This document shows positions 1 through 11,239 of a stretch of DNA of 64,000 nt, in pieces (position 1 is the first letter of the stretch; each line of letters starts with the position of its first letter). Origin of the DNA: Diphasiastrum complanatum (lineage: Eukaryota; Streptophyta; Lycopodiopsida; Lycopodiales; Lycopodiaceae); NCBI GenBank assembly GCA_029204225.1, contig CM055111.1, positions 1,136,453 to 1,200,452 of the forward strand, read 5' to 3'. The position numbers were made by a program, and so were the translations under genes. Under the pieces are notes generated by a model, which saw nothing but the letters and a program-made list of their open reading frames with translations, made no database searches and had not been told where the DNA came from.

Positions 1-348
1 ATTGGATAGTAGATTGTGTTGCATCCTCATTAAGTTCCATTTAGATCTTTTACAAGTGATTTTGGAAGTATATTAGGTTGCTGAAATTCACTCTTGATCA
101 GATCATTTGGAAGCTTTAATGTTCTTTATAGAAAGAGGGGCAATTCTACTAGTATTGTCTACTTCAATCAAGCAAGTGCATTGTTTCTAGTATTCTATGA
201 TTTGATTTTGTTAGAGATCATTCTTAGATCTTTATAGGAAGTCTATTACTGATCTTTTCAGGTCCCTAAGAAGTGGGATAAGGTAGACCTTCAATCAAAT
301 CAATAGAAGTAACCTTCATTTGTGTCAAGTCCTTGATTAGGAGACTAG

Positions 349-3300
349 ATGGCATCTATAAATGCATATCTTTTGGATACTAATGAAAGGCTCAACAAAA
401 CTAACTATTCCATATGGAAAGTTAGAATGGAATCTATCATGATCATGCAAGATCTGATGGAAATTGTAAATGGTAAGGAGGGTGAACCTATTCATCCTCA
501 AGAAAAAGCCAAATACATCAAGAGGTGCAATGTTGCACTACATTGCATAAAAATGAATGTTGCAAATGAACTCTTAAGAGAGGTAGGAGATTGCACTTCA
601 GCTCAAGATGCTTGGGAGACTTTGCAAAAGGTCTACGAATCCAAGAACCAAACTAGAATGTTAGCTTTGAATAATCAAATCTATAGAAGCTATCAAAAGA
701 AAGGAGAGAGTGCACATACTTTTGTCCTAAGAGTAAAAGAATTGAACAAAGAGCTAGCCTTTATAGGTGAACCTATCAAGGATGAAGAGCTTGTTCAACT
801 CATATTGAATGGACTAAGCTTTGAATTTGACAATTTGGTTCAGGGATATGCAATTATGGGTAAGCTACCCATACTTGAAGAACTCCAAGGCACGCTCATG
901 GCCGAGGAATCAAGAAGGAGCCAAATGCAAGAGAGGATGGATAGGCTTTCCATCCAAGGTGGAGATGACCAAGCTCTCTTCACCAAAGGCAAAGGCAAGT
1001 CCAAAGGCAAAGGATCAACATTCAAGAAGTCTACAAAGCTTGAGGATCAAGAAGGACCCCCAAAGGCATCTCCATCAACCACCAAAGTCAAGAAGGACAA
1101 ATCAAAGGTGAAGTGCTACTATTGTAGCAAGATGGGGCATTATGCCTCGGAATGCTTCAAGAGGAAGCAAGATCAAAGCCAAGCCAACATGAGCAAAGAG
1201 GAGGAGGAGGAGAGTTCACATGAGGACTCTCTCATGATGTCCATATTTTCTTCAACAAGCTTCAAAGGAGAAGATCCTTGGTGGATTGACTCGGGTGCTA
1301 GTTCACACATGACTAGTAAAAGGGAGTTTTTCTCTTCTCTCTTATCTTATGATGGACCTATAAAGTCTATCTATACAGCAAATGATGAAGCTTGTAAGAT
1401 TGAAGGAGTTGGTAGCATTCCCCTTTGCTTAGGATCTTCCAAAAAGATCAACATAGAAGGTGTTTTGTACATTCCTACAATAACAAAGAATCTACTAAGT
1501 GTTGGCCAAATGGTAGACAATGGTTTCAATGTTGACTTTGCTTCAAATGAATGTTTCATCAAGAAGAAGGGTAAGATAGTGGCTAAGGGCACTAGACTTG
1601 GCAAACTTTATAAGCTGGATGCATTTGTGGATACTAATGTTGTCATGTTGGCCAAGAAGAGCAAGATATCTACCTTTACTTTATGGCACAAAAGACTTGG
1701 ACATGTCAACTCGGGTTCCATGGAGGCTATGATCAAGGAGGAGTATGCTTTAGGCCTACCAAGGTCTATTGGTAAGGAAGACAAGGTTTGTGAAGCTTGT
1801 GCCTTATCCAAGGCACATAAGAAGGTGTTTCCTAACTCCATCACAAAGTCATCTCATCCTCTTGAACTCATACACTCGGATGTGCACATTGCTAGCACCA
1901 AATCTAATGGAGGTTCATCCATGTTTTTAACCTTCATTGATGACTACTCAAGATATTGTTGGGTGTTCTTACTTTCCTTCAAGTCTCAAGTATTTGATAC
2001 TTTTGTAAAGTTCAAGTTGTTTGTGGAAAAGCATCATAATCATAGCATCAAGATTCTTAGAAGTGACAATGGTGGAGAATTCATCTCCAATGAGTTCAAG
2101 GCCTTTTGTGAGGAGGAAGGGATCAAGAAAGAGACTTCTTGTCCTTACACTCCTCAACAAAATGGAGTTGCTGAAAGAAGGAATAGAACATTATGTGAAT
2201 GTTCTAAGGCTTTAAGATTAGATGCTTGTTTGCCCAAATCCTTTTGGGGTGAGTCTCTTGTATGTGCAAACTACTTGATGAATAGGGTGTCTTGCAAAGC
2301 AATTGAAGGCAAAACTCCATATGAGATGTTGTATGGAAAGAAACCCAATCTTAATCACTTGAAAGTTTTTGGGTGTATATGTTATGTGCATGTGCCATTG
2401 GAAACAAGAACCAAGGAGGATCCATCTTCCACAAGAGGGATCATGCTTGGATATGCAAGCTCAAGCAAGGGCTACAAAGTCTATCTCCCATCCTTGAACA
2501 AATTTGTTGTTTCAAGGGATGTCATCTTTGATGAACATCATATGCATATGCTTGAAGAAGGCTCAAGTGCTCCAACAATCAAGAAGAAGATGGCCGAGGA
2601 GCAAGATCTTGGTTTTGAGGAGGAGCTCATGGAGGAGCAAGCACCAAACCCACCTATCACACCAAGGAGATCTTCAAGGGCAAAAGTGGAGCCATCAAGG
2701 CTCACATATCAAGGCAAAGGACAGCAAGTTGAGGGTATATCATCCACTTCTTATGCTTTATCTAGTTTTGAAGAACCGTCTAATGTTGAAGATGCATTGA
2801 ACTCCAAAGAATGGTATAAAGCTATGTTGGATGAGTATGATGCCTTGATTGAGAATGAAACTTGGTTGCTTGTTGAGAGACCTCAAAGGAATGTAATAGG
2901 ATGCAAGTGGGTCTTCAAGCTTAAGTTGAATGCAAATGGGAGTGTTAACAAACATAAAGCAAGATTAGTTGCAAAAGGTTATGCTCAAGAGAGAGGGATA
3001 GACTATGAGGAAACTTTTGCACCCGTGGCCAAGATGGTCACAATAAGACTAATCATTGCACTTGCATCACATTTTGGATGGATTCTATGTCAAATGGATG
3101 TCTCTAATGCTTTCTTGAATGGTTTCTTGGAAGAAGATATCTATATGGAGCAGCCACAAGGGTTCATCAAGCATGGAATGGAGAACAAAGTATGCCATCT
3201 CCAAAGAAGCATCTATGGCTTGAAGCAAGCCTCGAGATCTTGGAATTCAAGACTACATTGCTATCTTATTTCACTTTCTTTTGTTCAAAGTGAATATGAT

Positions 3301-4317
3301 CCCACTCTTTACATTAAGTTTGATGATGTTGGTATTGTACTTTTACTCATTTATGTAGATGACATCATCATTAGTGGAAATAGTGTTGATGGTATTGAAA
3401 AAATCAAGATAGATCTATCCTTAGAGTTCAAGATGGTAGATATAGGGTGTCTTCACTTCATCTTAGGCATAGAAGTACTTAGAGGGTCTGATTTTATCTT
3501 TATAAGTCAAGTAAACTATGCTCAAAGTCTTTTGAAGAAGTTTGAGATGGAAGTATGCAAAAGTGTTGACACACCAATGGAGCAAGATGTAAAAGTGCCA
3601 AATGAAGATGATGAAAGATCCTTCATGGACATCACTTTGTTTAGGCAACTTATAGGTTCCTTAATGTGGATCACTATAACTAGACCAGATCTTAGCTTTA
3701 GTGTATGTAGGTTGAGCCAATCCATGCAAAAGCCATTGAATATCCATTGGAAAAAGGCTAAGAGGATTCTAAGATACATCTCGGGTACATTGGATTTTGG
3801 GATTCTATATAGAGGAGATGTGATTAACCTTAATGCATTTAGTGATTCAGATTTTGTAGGGGACAAGAGGGATAGGAAATCAACAAGTGCCTATTCAACT
3901 TTCATAGGAGAAGGTGTGGTTTCATGGCTTTCAAAAAAGCAAGAAACTATATCTCTATCTTCAACCGAGGCTGAGTACAAAGCTTTGAAAACCACTACAA
4001 AGGAGGTACTTTGGATCAAGAGATTATTGGTGGAACTAAAGATCATGGATTCAGAGGAGGCACCAATCATCTACAATGACAATATATCAGCCCAACACCT
4101 TGCATCTAACCCAATCTTCCATGCAAGATCTAAGCACATTGAGATATGCCATCACTTTGTGAGAGAAATGGTGCAAGCCAAGGAGATTGCTTTGGAGCAT
4201 GTTCCAAGCAATGAATGTGTAGCTGATCTACTTACTAAACCACTTCAAAAGACACCTTTTATGAATTTCAGATCATCACTTGGAGTGATTAGTAAAGCAA
4301 TGATTGAATCAAGCTAG
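349..4317 (+). CDS. Copia gag-pol polyprotein, intact, 1322 aa
   Basis: A single frame encodes everything a copia element needs for reverse transcription and integration. In order: Gag of the UBN2 type (about 1-240); a CCHC zinc knuckle CYYCSKMGHYASEC (256-269) for RNA packaging; an aspartic protease with the DSGA motif (D314); a GAG-pre-integrase region with LWHKRLGH (from 445); an integrase core with D511, D573 and E609, which is the classic D-D-35-E spacing; reverse transcriptase with YVDD at 1002-1005; and RNase H with a TEAEY motif near 1206. The ATG lies 348 bp into the visible leader and aligns with the start of the related minus-strand copy (both begin MAS-NAYLLD). About 1300 residues is normal for plant copia. 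I see no stop, frameshift or lost catalytic residue, so the protein could be functional. No host role. Confidence 0.95.
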   Translation: MASINAYLLDTNERLNKTNYSIWKVRMESIMIMQDLMEIVNGKEGEPIHPQEKAKYIKRCNVALHCIKMNVANELLREVGDCTSAQDAWETLQKVYESKNQTRMLALNNQIYRSYQKKGESAHTFVLRVKELNKELAFIGEPIKDEELVQLILNGLSFEFDNLVQGYAIMGKLPILEELQGTLMAEESRRSQMQERMDRLSIQGGDDQALFTKGKGKSKGKGSTFKKSTKLEDQEGPPKASPSTTKVKKDKSKVKCYYCSKMGHYASECFKRKQDQSQANMSKEEEEESSHEDSLMMSIFSSTSFKGEDPWWIDSGASSHMTSKREFFSSLLSYDGPIKSIYTANDEACKIEGVGSIPLCLGSSKKINIEGVLYIPTITKNLLSVGQMVDNGFNVDFASNECFIKKKGKIVAKGTRLGKLYKLDAFVDTNVVMLAKKSKISTFTLWHKRLGHVNSGSMEAMIKEEYALGLPRSIGKEDKVCEACALSKAHKKVFPNSITKSSHPLELIHSDVHIASTKSNGGSSMFLTFIDDYSRYCWVFLLSFKSQVFDTFVKFKLFVEKHHNHSIKILRSDNGGEFISNEFKAFCEEEGIKKETSCPYTPQQNGVAERRNRTLCECSKALRLDACLPKSFWGESLVCANYLMNRVSCKAIEGKTPYEMLYGKKPNLNHLKVFGCICYVHVPLETRTKEDPSSTRGIMLGYASSSKGYKVYLPSLNKFVVSRDVIFDEHHMHMLEEGSSAPTIKKKMAEEQDLGFEEELMEEQAPNPPITPRRSSRAKVEPSRLTYQGKGQQVEGISSTSYALSSFEEPSNVEDALNSKEWYKAMLDEYDALIENETWLLVERPQRNVIGCKWVFKLKLNANGSVNKHKARLVAKGYAQERGIDYEETFAPVAKMVTIRLIIALASHFGWILCQMDVSNAFLNGFLEEDIYMEQPQGFIKHGMENKVCHLQRSIYGLKQASRSWNSRLHCYLISLSFVQSEYDPTLYIKFDDVGIVLLLIYVDDIIISGNSVDGIEKIKIDLSLEFKMVDIGCLHFILGIEVLRGSDFIFISQVNYAQSLLKKFEMEVCKSVDTPMEQDVKVPNEDDERSFMDITLFRQLIGSLMWITITRPDLSFSVCRLSQSMQKPLNIHWKKAKRILRYISGTLDFGILYRGDVINLNAFSDSDFVGDKRDRKSTSAYSTFIGEGVVSWLSKKQETISLSSTEAEYKALKTTTKEVLWIKRLLVELKIMDSEEAPIIYNDNISAQHLASNPIFHARSKHIEICHHFVREMVQAKEIALEHVPSNECVADLLTKPLQKTPFMNFRSSLGVISKAMIESS

Positions 4318-4331
4318 ATAGTGAGGAGGAG

Positions 4332-5013
4332 TGTTAAAAATTCACAATTCTAGCTTGACTAGTTTTGGTTGTATGACTTGTAAATAGTTAGATGGTCATG
4401 ATGTGGCTTGTCACACGTGCCAAATAGCATAGGATTCCATTCATAAGGATGTTCTCAAGTAGACCTAAGTGTTAGAACCTTTTGAATGAGTCCAAATTAT
4501 GCTTAGATACAAGGGAGAAAAAATAGGAGCTATTTTTGGTAATTTTTGCATTGTTGAGGGATCTCCAAGATTCCAACCCTAACTTGGTAGGGATGAAAGA
4601 TCCACCAAAATTAGCATTAGGGATAGGTTTAGGGCTACTCATACCTGCCCAAAACCGTGATGGATCATGTATATATAGGTGATGATATCTCACCAAAATC
4701 AGTCAAGCAATTTCATGTTTTTTCTCTCATAATGGTGCAATTGCTCTCTATGTTCATAATTGTTTGAGTACTTGTGATTACTAATGATTATAGGATTGAA
4801 TGTAGGTCTGGTGTACAGTACTCAGACTGTGGGAGGCCGTACTTTCACACGTGTGAAGTCTTCTTCAAGGATTTGGGCCATTTAGTGAGGTTCAAGCATA
4901 GATTTTTGATAGATTTTGATGGTTCAACTTGTGCTAATCTTATGAAATCATAATCTATTGTTTCCCTCATCATTTCAAGTGTTTTAGGATCCTTATTTGC
5001 TGTAATTTTTACA
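4332..5013 (+). repeat. 3' LTR of copia element 1 (682 bp) with PPT at 4321-4331
   Basis: It begins TGTTAAAAAT directly after the polypurine tract gtgaggaggag and ends TTTTTACA. Both ends match the LTR of the minus-strand relative (17422-18080), which begins TGTTAAATTT and ends TTTTTATCA before a PBS. The boundaries rest on that comparison. The flanking target sequence is gttcg at 5014-5018; its partner lies outside the window. Confidence 0.85.
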
Positions 5014-6309
5014 GTTCGAGATTACATTGAACGGGTGAAATGTCTTAGATCTGAATGCGAACCTGAGCTGATTAACGAAAATGCCATGATTATGTGATTT
5101 TTGTCAGGTCTACCTAAACGGATCAAACGTGAGTTGAAACGCCATAATGAGTATGCACTCTTGCAAAATGGTATGGACGATGCAATTCGGGACGAGGATG
5201 AAGATTCAGATGAGGAGCCAAATATCAGTATGTTGCCTTATACATCAGGGTAGATTACTACGACATTCACCACTATTGCATCAACGAATGCCAATGCTAC
5301 TGCAGAAAATGATGCTCAATGAGTTTGCTTGGGAAGAACTAGCAGAAACAGATGGAAAAGTTGCAGTTGCAATTCGATGAGAAGATCAAAGCATTGGAAA
5401 ATTTCCACGGGAAAACAAACAAGGAACCTGAAAAGCTTACAAAGTCTTTTCCTACCAGGGAAAATGTTTGGTGTTCTATTTGTACAGGAAATCACACAGT
5501 GAACGATTGTCCTCAATTGACAAAATGAATGGATCAATGTTTGCCATCTGTGTAATTCACCTAATCATGAGACTGCTTTTTGCAACTTCAACCCTCAGAT
5601 AATTCAACAACGGTATGTCCAGATGGGATATCAAGAACCACAGTATGGAGGTAATCCAGCAGTAAGACCGCGACAATCTGCTCTTGGATACCCGGCACGT
5701 TTAGCTTTACCTGTCCCACCAAAGCACTCCGCTCCTCCAGCCAATTTGATAGAACCGAAATCTCACGGAAATGCTGAGCAGTGGAACTATGAAAATGATC
5801 AAGCAAGTGGATCTTCAGGTGGATCTTTAGAACAATATGCCATTTATGCTGCCACTCAACAACAAGCCTCCAGAAATTGGACTAGAGTACCACTTGGATG
5901 CTTTGCATGTGGAGAAAATCACAGAGCTGCAGAATGTCCAAATAAAGAGAAATTTGTATCATTCTGTCGTGACTGTGGTTACGGACATTGCTATAAAGAC
6001 TGTCCAGCAAGACCGAAGCCACCACCAGCTACAGCACCTATAAATTTGATAACAATCAAGCAAAGACCAGTAGCTCATAATAAACCAAGCGCACCCTTGA
6101 TGGTGGTCACCAGAGCACAGAAGCAGAAAGAACCAGTAATGGATCCAGTACCTGCTGATTCTATACCACTGAATGATATACCAACAGCATCGAGAGTCTA
6201 TTCAAGTCTTAATACAGAAAAACGAAGATATCAGGATATGAGACAGTGGATCAAACATCTGCAAGAAGAAGAGGAGCTTGAAGCTGCTAAAGCAACAGCT
6301 GAAGTTTAG
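5014..6309 (+). pseudogene. Gypsy gag remnant with four zinc knuckles
   Basis: The reading starts inside the capsid-like region next to the copia insertion and passes several stops and frameshifts before an open stretch at 5623-6309. Four CCHC-like knuckles can be read. Two lie in broken frames before 5600 (CSICTGNHTVNDC and CHLCNSPNHETAFC) and two in the open stretch (CFACGENHRAAEC and CRDCGYGHCYKDC). Three have the short CX2CX3HX4C spacing and one CX2CX4HX4C. Gag of such elements coats the RNA genome in cytoplasmic particles. One or two knuckles are usual for plant gypsy Gag, so four is noteworthy. The piece is not functional. Confidence 0.8.
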
Positions 6310-6360
6310 TCTTCACCATTGCAGCAGCCAAGAAATTTATGTACGGATATGAATGATTAG

Positions 6361-7971
6361 TTGCATCATCTTGAAGAACCCTTCAAGATGACTAAACCAG
6401 AAGCACCGCATACAGAACTACTCATGAACATTTTGTCTAGCAAGATCAATATTTCATTGGGAGAGTTCCTGAAGTTGGTGCCAAGAGCAAAAGAAGTCTT
6501 ATCGCAAAAGTTAGCTCAAGAAAAACCAGAAGTCCATCAGGAGCTGCTTTTTTGTGCTGGATTTGAAGAATCTAACGAAGTACTCCATGTTGGAGCCGCT
6601 TGGGAAAGTGAACAAAAGAATATCACTCTACCAATACAACATAGACAATTTCCTAAAGAAACAGCCGTGATAGATGGAGGTTCAAGAGTTAACCTGATTT
6701 CTACAAAGCTATGTGCAAAATGGGGCCTTACAAAGATTAAGTTTGCTACTTTTGCTATTAAGCTAGCTGATCAAATGACAGTTTGTCCACGAGGAATGGT
6801 GGAAGATATACCTATCAGAATTGCGGGAGTATAGTTTGTTATTACTTTCGTAGTGATGGACTTATCTGCGCCAAATGTCTACTACATTCTATTAAGACAT
6901 CCATGGTTACGAGTTGCACAAGTAATTCATAACTAGGGTACTGGAAAAATCACTTTTGAAAATCGTGAACGTGTAGTTAAAATTGATCCTACAACTTGGA
7001 CTATCAAACCAGTGGTTCAAAAAGAGGATGACAATTCGTCAACAATAGATCAAACTTGTGATCAACCAGAGAAAAATTTGGGAATTCATTACGATTCTCG
7101 AACAGATACGGTCAATTGGAATGAAGCTCTTGCAACAATTGACTGTACAGCAGGATATATGTGTCAACAAGATAATCAATCAGATTTGAGTGAGATTTCC
7201 TTATTAGATCGAACTTTGGATACACCAATCACGTTTTCACTGAATGTGTTGAATGTAGCCTAGATATCAACGGAAGCTATACCAGATCCGATTGAGGATG
7301 AACTCATTCCTGTGAGTCATGCCTTGACTTATGATGGCAATGCAGAACTTATAGATGAGCAGATTCTAAATCATATGGATCCAACCAGATTTGGAGTGCG
7401 TAATGTTCCTGATGAATTCACAGTAAAACCGCCCAAAGCAATTGTATAAAAGGAAGACAGGATCACATGATCGATGACGAAGAAACAAGCTAAGCAACAT
7501 TATAATACGGTCCTGAAATGGGAAAATCTCCCTCGAAAGATTGATTCAGAGAAAGTGCCACCCTTATTGGATAAAGGCAAAGGAAAAGTCGAGGATGATT
7601 CTTCAAGTCAGATTTCTAGTAAAACATCATCGTCTAGGAAGTCGTCACCTGTAAAGAAAGATTTATCATCTCGAAAGTCATCACCTCCATGATCAATTCC
7701 TACTAAGCAGGCTAAGCGAAGATCCAAGACAAGTCCTTTCGAAAAAGAACAAACAGATGTAGTCCAGCATGATATGCCTGAACATTTTAAACATTATACA
7801 CTGGATGATGTGGTTATCATGTTACCTAAAGCACATCGTGAACCTGAAGAACATATGCCAAAATCTAAAGAGGTTTACGATGGCCCAGCTAGGACGCAGC
7901 CAATGAATCTTGCCAAACCAGGAAAACCAGAAAAGATTGTACAAGTTGGATTACAACTTACTCCTGAATAG
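6361..7971 (+). pseudogene. Gypsy aspartic protease region and linker to RT
   Basis: The stretch 6361-6834 contains VIDGGSRVNLIS, which matches a retropepsin active-site strand with D-G-G in place of the usual D-T/S-G. A downstream segment ending in HPWLR near 6900 fits the second half of the protease fold and lies past a stop at 6832-6834. From 7012 to 7971 there are two or three open stretches rich in charged and Ser/Lys residues (7474-7692 and 7774-7971) with stops between them. They form the linker that precedes reverse transcriptase in these elements. Not functional. Confidence 0.7.
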
Positions 7972-7986
7972 TATCAAGCACTCCAC

Positions 7987-9279
7987 TTGTTACTTATTAA
8001 GTATCAAGATTGCTTTGCATGGACTTATCAAAATTTGAAGGGTATTCCAACATCAGTGACTGAACATATCATACCTTTAGTACCTGATGCAGTTCCAAAG
8101 GTTACAAAGTTCTATCACTGTAATCCTAATGTGGTGGACCTAATAAAGAAAGAACTTCAGAGATTGCTTGACGCCGATTTTATTTATGAGATCGAGCATA
8201 TTAAATGGATTTCACCGATTGTCATTGTTCCTAAGAGAAATGGAAAATTGCGGATCTATGTGAATCTCAAAGCGTTGAACAAAGTGACGCGAAAGGATCA
8301 CTTTCTGTTACCTTTTACTGAAAGCATTTTAGATCGCCTCGTTGGAGCGGAAGCTTATAGTTTCTTGGATGGATTTAGTGGTTACAACTAGGTTAAGATT
8401 GCACCTGCCGATTGCCATAAAATTGCTTTTGCAACAAAATGGGGCACCTATGCTTACAAAGTAATGTCGTTTGGACTCTGTAATGCACCAAGTTCATTCC
8501 AAAGAGTAATGCAATTTGCTTTTAAAGATTATCTGCAAAAATTCCTTGAAATTTACTTGGACGACTTGGGGGTTCATAGTACAGATACAGACCACCTGGA
8601 TCGATTGGAAAAAGTATTTGAAAGATGCCGCAAATATCAGATTTCTCTAAATCCAAAAAAATGTCAGATATGGGTTTCCCACGGAGTTGTGCTTGGACAT
8701 GTGATATCAAGACATGGTATTGCCACGGATTATTCTAAGATCAAAGTTATTGTGGAATTGCCACCGCCAGCAACAATTTGTGGAGTTTACGTGTTTATGG
8801 GTCATGCTGACTACTATCGAATCTTTATTATCTTCTTTGCGGATTTAGCACGACCTATATTCAAATTGACTATTGTTCCTATTTGGACAGTAGAAGCGTT
8901 AGAAGCCTTTGAAAAAATTAAAAATGCCTTAACTTTAGCACCAATACTGCGTTCTTCAGATTGGACGATAGAATTTCATGTTCATACGGATGCCTCAAAA
9001 TACGCCATTAGATCACTTTTGACGCAACCAGGTGACTATAAGAAAGATTATCCTATACGATTTGCAAGCAGACAACTTACAGATCCAGAAAAGAATTATT
9101 CAACAACAGAACGTGAGGCATTAGCCATGATTTTTTCTGTTCGAAAATCTGCACTACCTCATGGAAACGCACTTTGCATTTTATACGGATCATCAACCGT
9201 TACTTTATTTGGTATACAAGACATGCAATACTGGACTATTGCAAGATGGTTATTGTTATTGACTGAACTTGACTTTTAA
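7987..9279 (+). pseudogene. Gypsy reverse transcriptase and RNase H remnant
   Basis: Two long open stretches (7987-8391 and 8464-9279) in the same frame carry the RT fingers and palm: SPIVIVPKRNGKLRIYVN, SFLDGFSGYN, MSFGLCNAPSSFQRVM and the catalytic box YLDD near 8551-8565. The thumb and an RNase H of the HVHTDASKYA type follow, with TEREALA downstream. A TAG near 8389-8391 interrupts the palm just after the GYN motif, and the RNase H loses its frame before 9279. The YLDD box is followed by LGVHS rather than the usual hydrophobic strand. The family assignment is firm; the copy is dead. Confidence 0.9.
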
Positions 9280-9289
9280 ATTGTGGTTT

Positions 9290-10497
9290 GAAAGGGCAAG
9301 CAACATTATCTAGCTGATCACGTTTCGCGAATTGAACAGATATTGTTGAGTACCTGATGCTAGGACAATCGAATGACTTCCTGACAAAAGTACAGAAGAG
9401 ACAATTGATTCATAAGGCTCAACCTTATCAATTGATTGCAGGACAATTATATCGTTGTGGATCAGATAATATTTTACGAAGGTGTGTTTTACCACATGAA
9501 GTACCAAATTTAATTATGTTTTCACATGATGGCATGGGTGGAGGACACTTCTCTACAAATATTACTGTTCGCAAACGTTTACAATTAGGTTGTTGGTGGC
9601 CTACGCTTCACAAGGACACAAAAAATTTTATTCAGACATGTGATGTTTGCCAGCGAGCACGACGACCTACTCGACAGAACTATGAACTCTTGCATCCGGT
9701 TTTATCTCAAGCACCGTTTGAAAAATGGGGACTGGATTATGTTGGACCTATTCACCCTGCCGCGCAAGGATACCAGGCCCGATACATTATCGTCGCAACT
9801 GATTATATGACCAAGTGGGTTGAAGCCAAAGCTGTCAAAGTTGCTGATGCGAAACCTACGGCCAAGTTTCTATATGAAAAGATTTTTTTGTTATACACAG
9901 ATTTAGTACTCCCTACTATCCCAGAGGGAATGGCTAGGTTGAATCTTTCAATAAGATTCTCTACACCATTATGACAAAGACAGTTGAAGCGAGTCGATCT
10001 GATTGGGACCATAAACTGTATGCAGCATTATGGGCATTCAGAACCGCTTACCGTTTATGGTCAAGATGTTGTTATGCCAATTGAATTTTTTATCCCATCC
10101 TTACGCATAGCAACAACAGAACGATTAAATGATGATAAGTCTTTACAACTCCGTCATGAAGCGTTGCACAAATTATGTGAAACTCGATTGATGGCAGTTC
10201 ATGCCTTAGCAGCAGAGAAAGCATGTCGCAAGGCATGGCACGATCGTCGATTACACAAAAAAGATCTGAAAGCAGGAGATATGGCATTGATGTACAAAAC
10301 CAATCTGATCAAGGGAAAATCGAAGTTTACCGGTGAAGGCTCGTATAAAGTGAAGAAAATCTTGAACTATGGCGTAGTAATTCTTGAGCACTTGGATGGA
10401 AAATGATTTGATACTCCGGTGAATGGCAGCCGATTACGCAAGTTTTGGCAGCCTGTTCCGCCAGTTCAGCAAGCACTTAATTTGTTGAGATTTTTGG
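9290..10497 (+). pseudogene. Gypsy integrase remnant with internal deletion
   Basis: The stretch 9357-9974 shows the HHCC zinc domain (H..H then CDVCQR) and the first part of the catalytic core (WGLDYVGPIHP). Between about 9895 and 9930 the core jumps straight to the NG-VE region that carries the third catalytic residue, so the strand with the second aspartate is missing. The C-terminal part follows in a shifted frame at 9984-10406 (YGQDVVMPIEF, then a K-GDMAL segment typical of the gypsy integrase C-terminus) and ends in a basic tail around 10500. It could not catalyse integration. Confidence 0.85.
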
Positions 10498-10719
10498 AAA
10501 AAGACAGTAAAAAAAAAAAAACGTAAAGTAAAGCAAAAAATGAGAAAAGACTAATGAGCAAAAGTCAGAAAGTCATCAGCATAGGGAAAAGGAAGCAGAA
10601 TAATTTTTTGATGGAAAAAGACTTAGAAAATCACTATTTTGGTCAGATTTGGCCTATACAGTACCAGAAACCTTCGCTGAGCTCTCAGATTGTACATCCA
10701 CTCTAGATTTATCTAATTT

Positions 10720-11239
10720 GAGGAGGGTGAAGGTTCCTGTCAAGAGAAAGCCCAGTTTTTGAGTTAGGCGAAGTATCATTGATATGCCATTTTGGGAACC
10801 TTCACCGAGAATCTTAATCTCATTATGAACCTTCGCCGACCTGCTAGATGATCTTAAAATGTTAAAATTAGGTAATCCATAGGTTCAGATTGTGAAAAAA
10901 TACATTTATGATAGTACTTGGGCAAAGGACCCTCCTGGGCTAAGGTTCATCCTTCACCGGACCTGGAAAACATTCGCCTGATAGGTTCAGATCCCCAGAA
11001 ACCTTCGCCAAGATTTTTAAAGCCTATTTTCACAGTATTGTACATGCTTGCAAATTTTTGTTCAGAACTGATCAGCCAAACTAGTATTTAGTGTACCTAT
11101 ATAATGACTGAATTCGATTCATTCCTCACTTGTGCTAGCGAAGCTCTTGTGAATTTTTCTTGTGACCAAAGCCTTCCAAAAATTCTGCATTACTTTCTGA
11201 TACACTTTTACGCATTTTATATTTTTTTTTCTGATCATC
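10720..11239 (+). promoter_or_regulatory. PPT-like tract, repeated AACCTTCGCC motifs and TATA box (LTR U3-like)
   Basis: After the purine tract TTGAGGAGGGTGA (about 10719-10731) comes non-coding sequence with at least six variants of an AACCTTCGCCGA motif between 10668 and 11015, and a TATA-like ctatataatg at about 11093-11102. This is the arrangement expected of a gypsy 3' LTR U3 with repeated elements and a core promoter. No matching second LTR is present in the window, so LTR status is an inference. Confidence 0.45.

Larger units (their letters stand above)
1..5013 (+). mobile_element. Ty1/copia LTR retrotransposon (element 1), 5' LTR outside window
   Basis: The element enters the window inside its untranslated leader (1-348). 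It carries one uninterrupted gag-pol frame, a purine-rich PPT at 4321-4331 and a 3' LTR ending at 5013. The PBS and 5' LTR must lie upstream of base 1. The bases after the LTR read directly into Ty3/gypsy gag sequence, so this copy landed in an older gypsy element. The intact frame suggests a young copy; LTR divergence cannot be measured here because only one LTR is present. Two more relatives occur in the window, at 14191-18080 (minus) and 33640-34442. Confidence 0.93.
5014..10728 (+). mobile_element. Degenerate Ty3/gypsy retrotransposon, 5' end cut by copia element 1
   Basis: Fragments of gag, protease, reverse transcriptase, RNase H and integrase follow in the order gag-pro-RT-RH-IN, which defines Ty3/gypsy (integrase after RNase H, unlike copia). 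Many stops, frameshifts and one deletion in integrase show it is dead. The 5' part is missing because copia element 1 lies next to it. A purine-rich stretch near 10720-10731 (TTGAGGAGGGTGA) resembles a PPT and marks the likely end of the internal region. Confidence 0.9.

Noticed and set aside
821-3866. Secondary frames within the copia gag-pol region
   Set aside because: They overlap the intact 1322-codon frame in other phases or on the other strand and show no family features.
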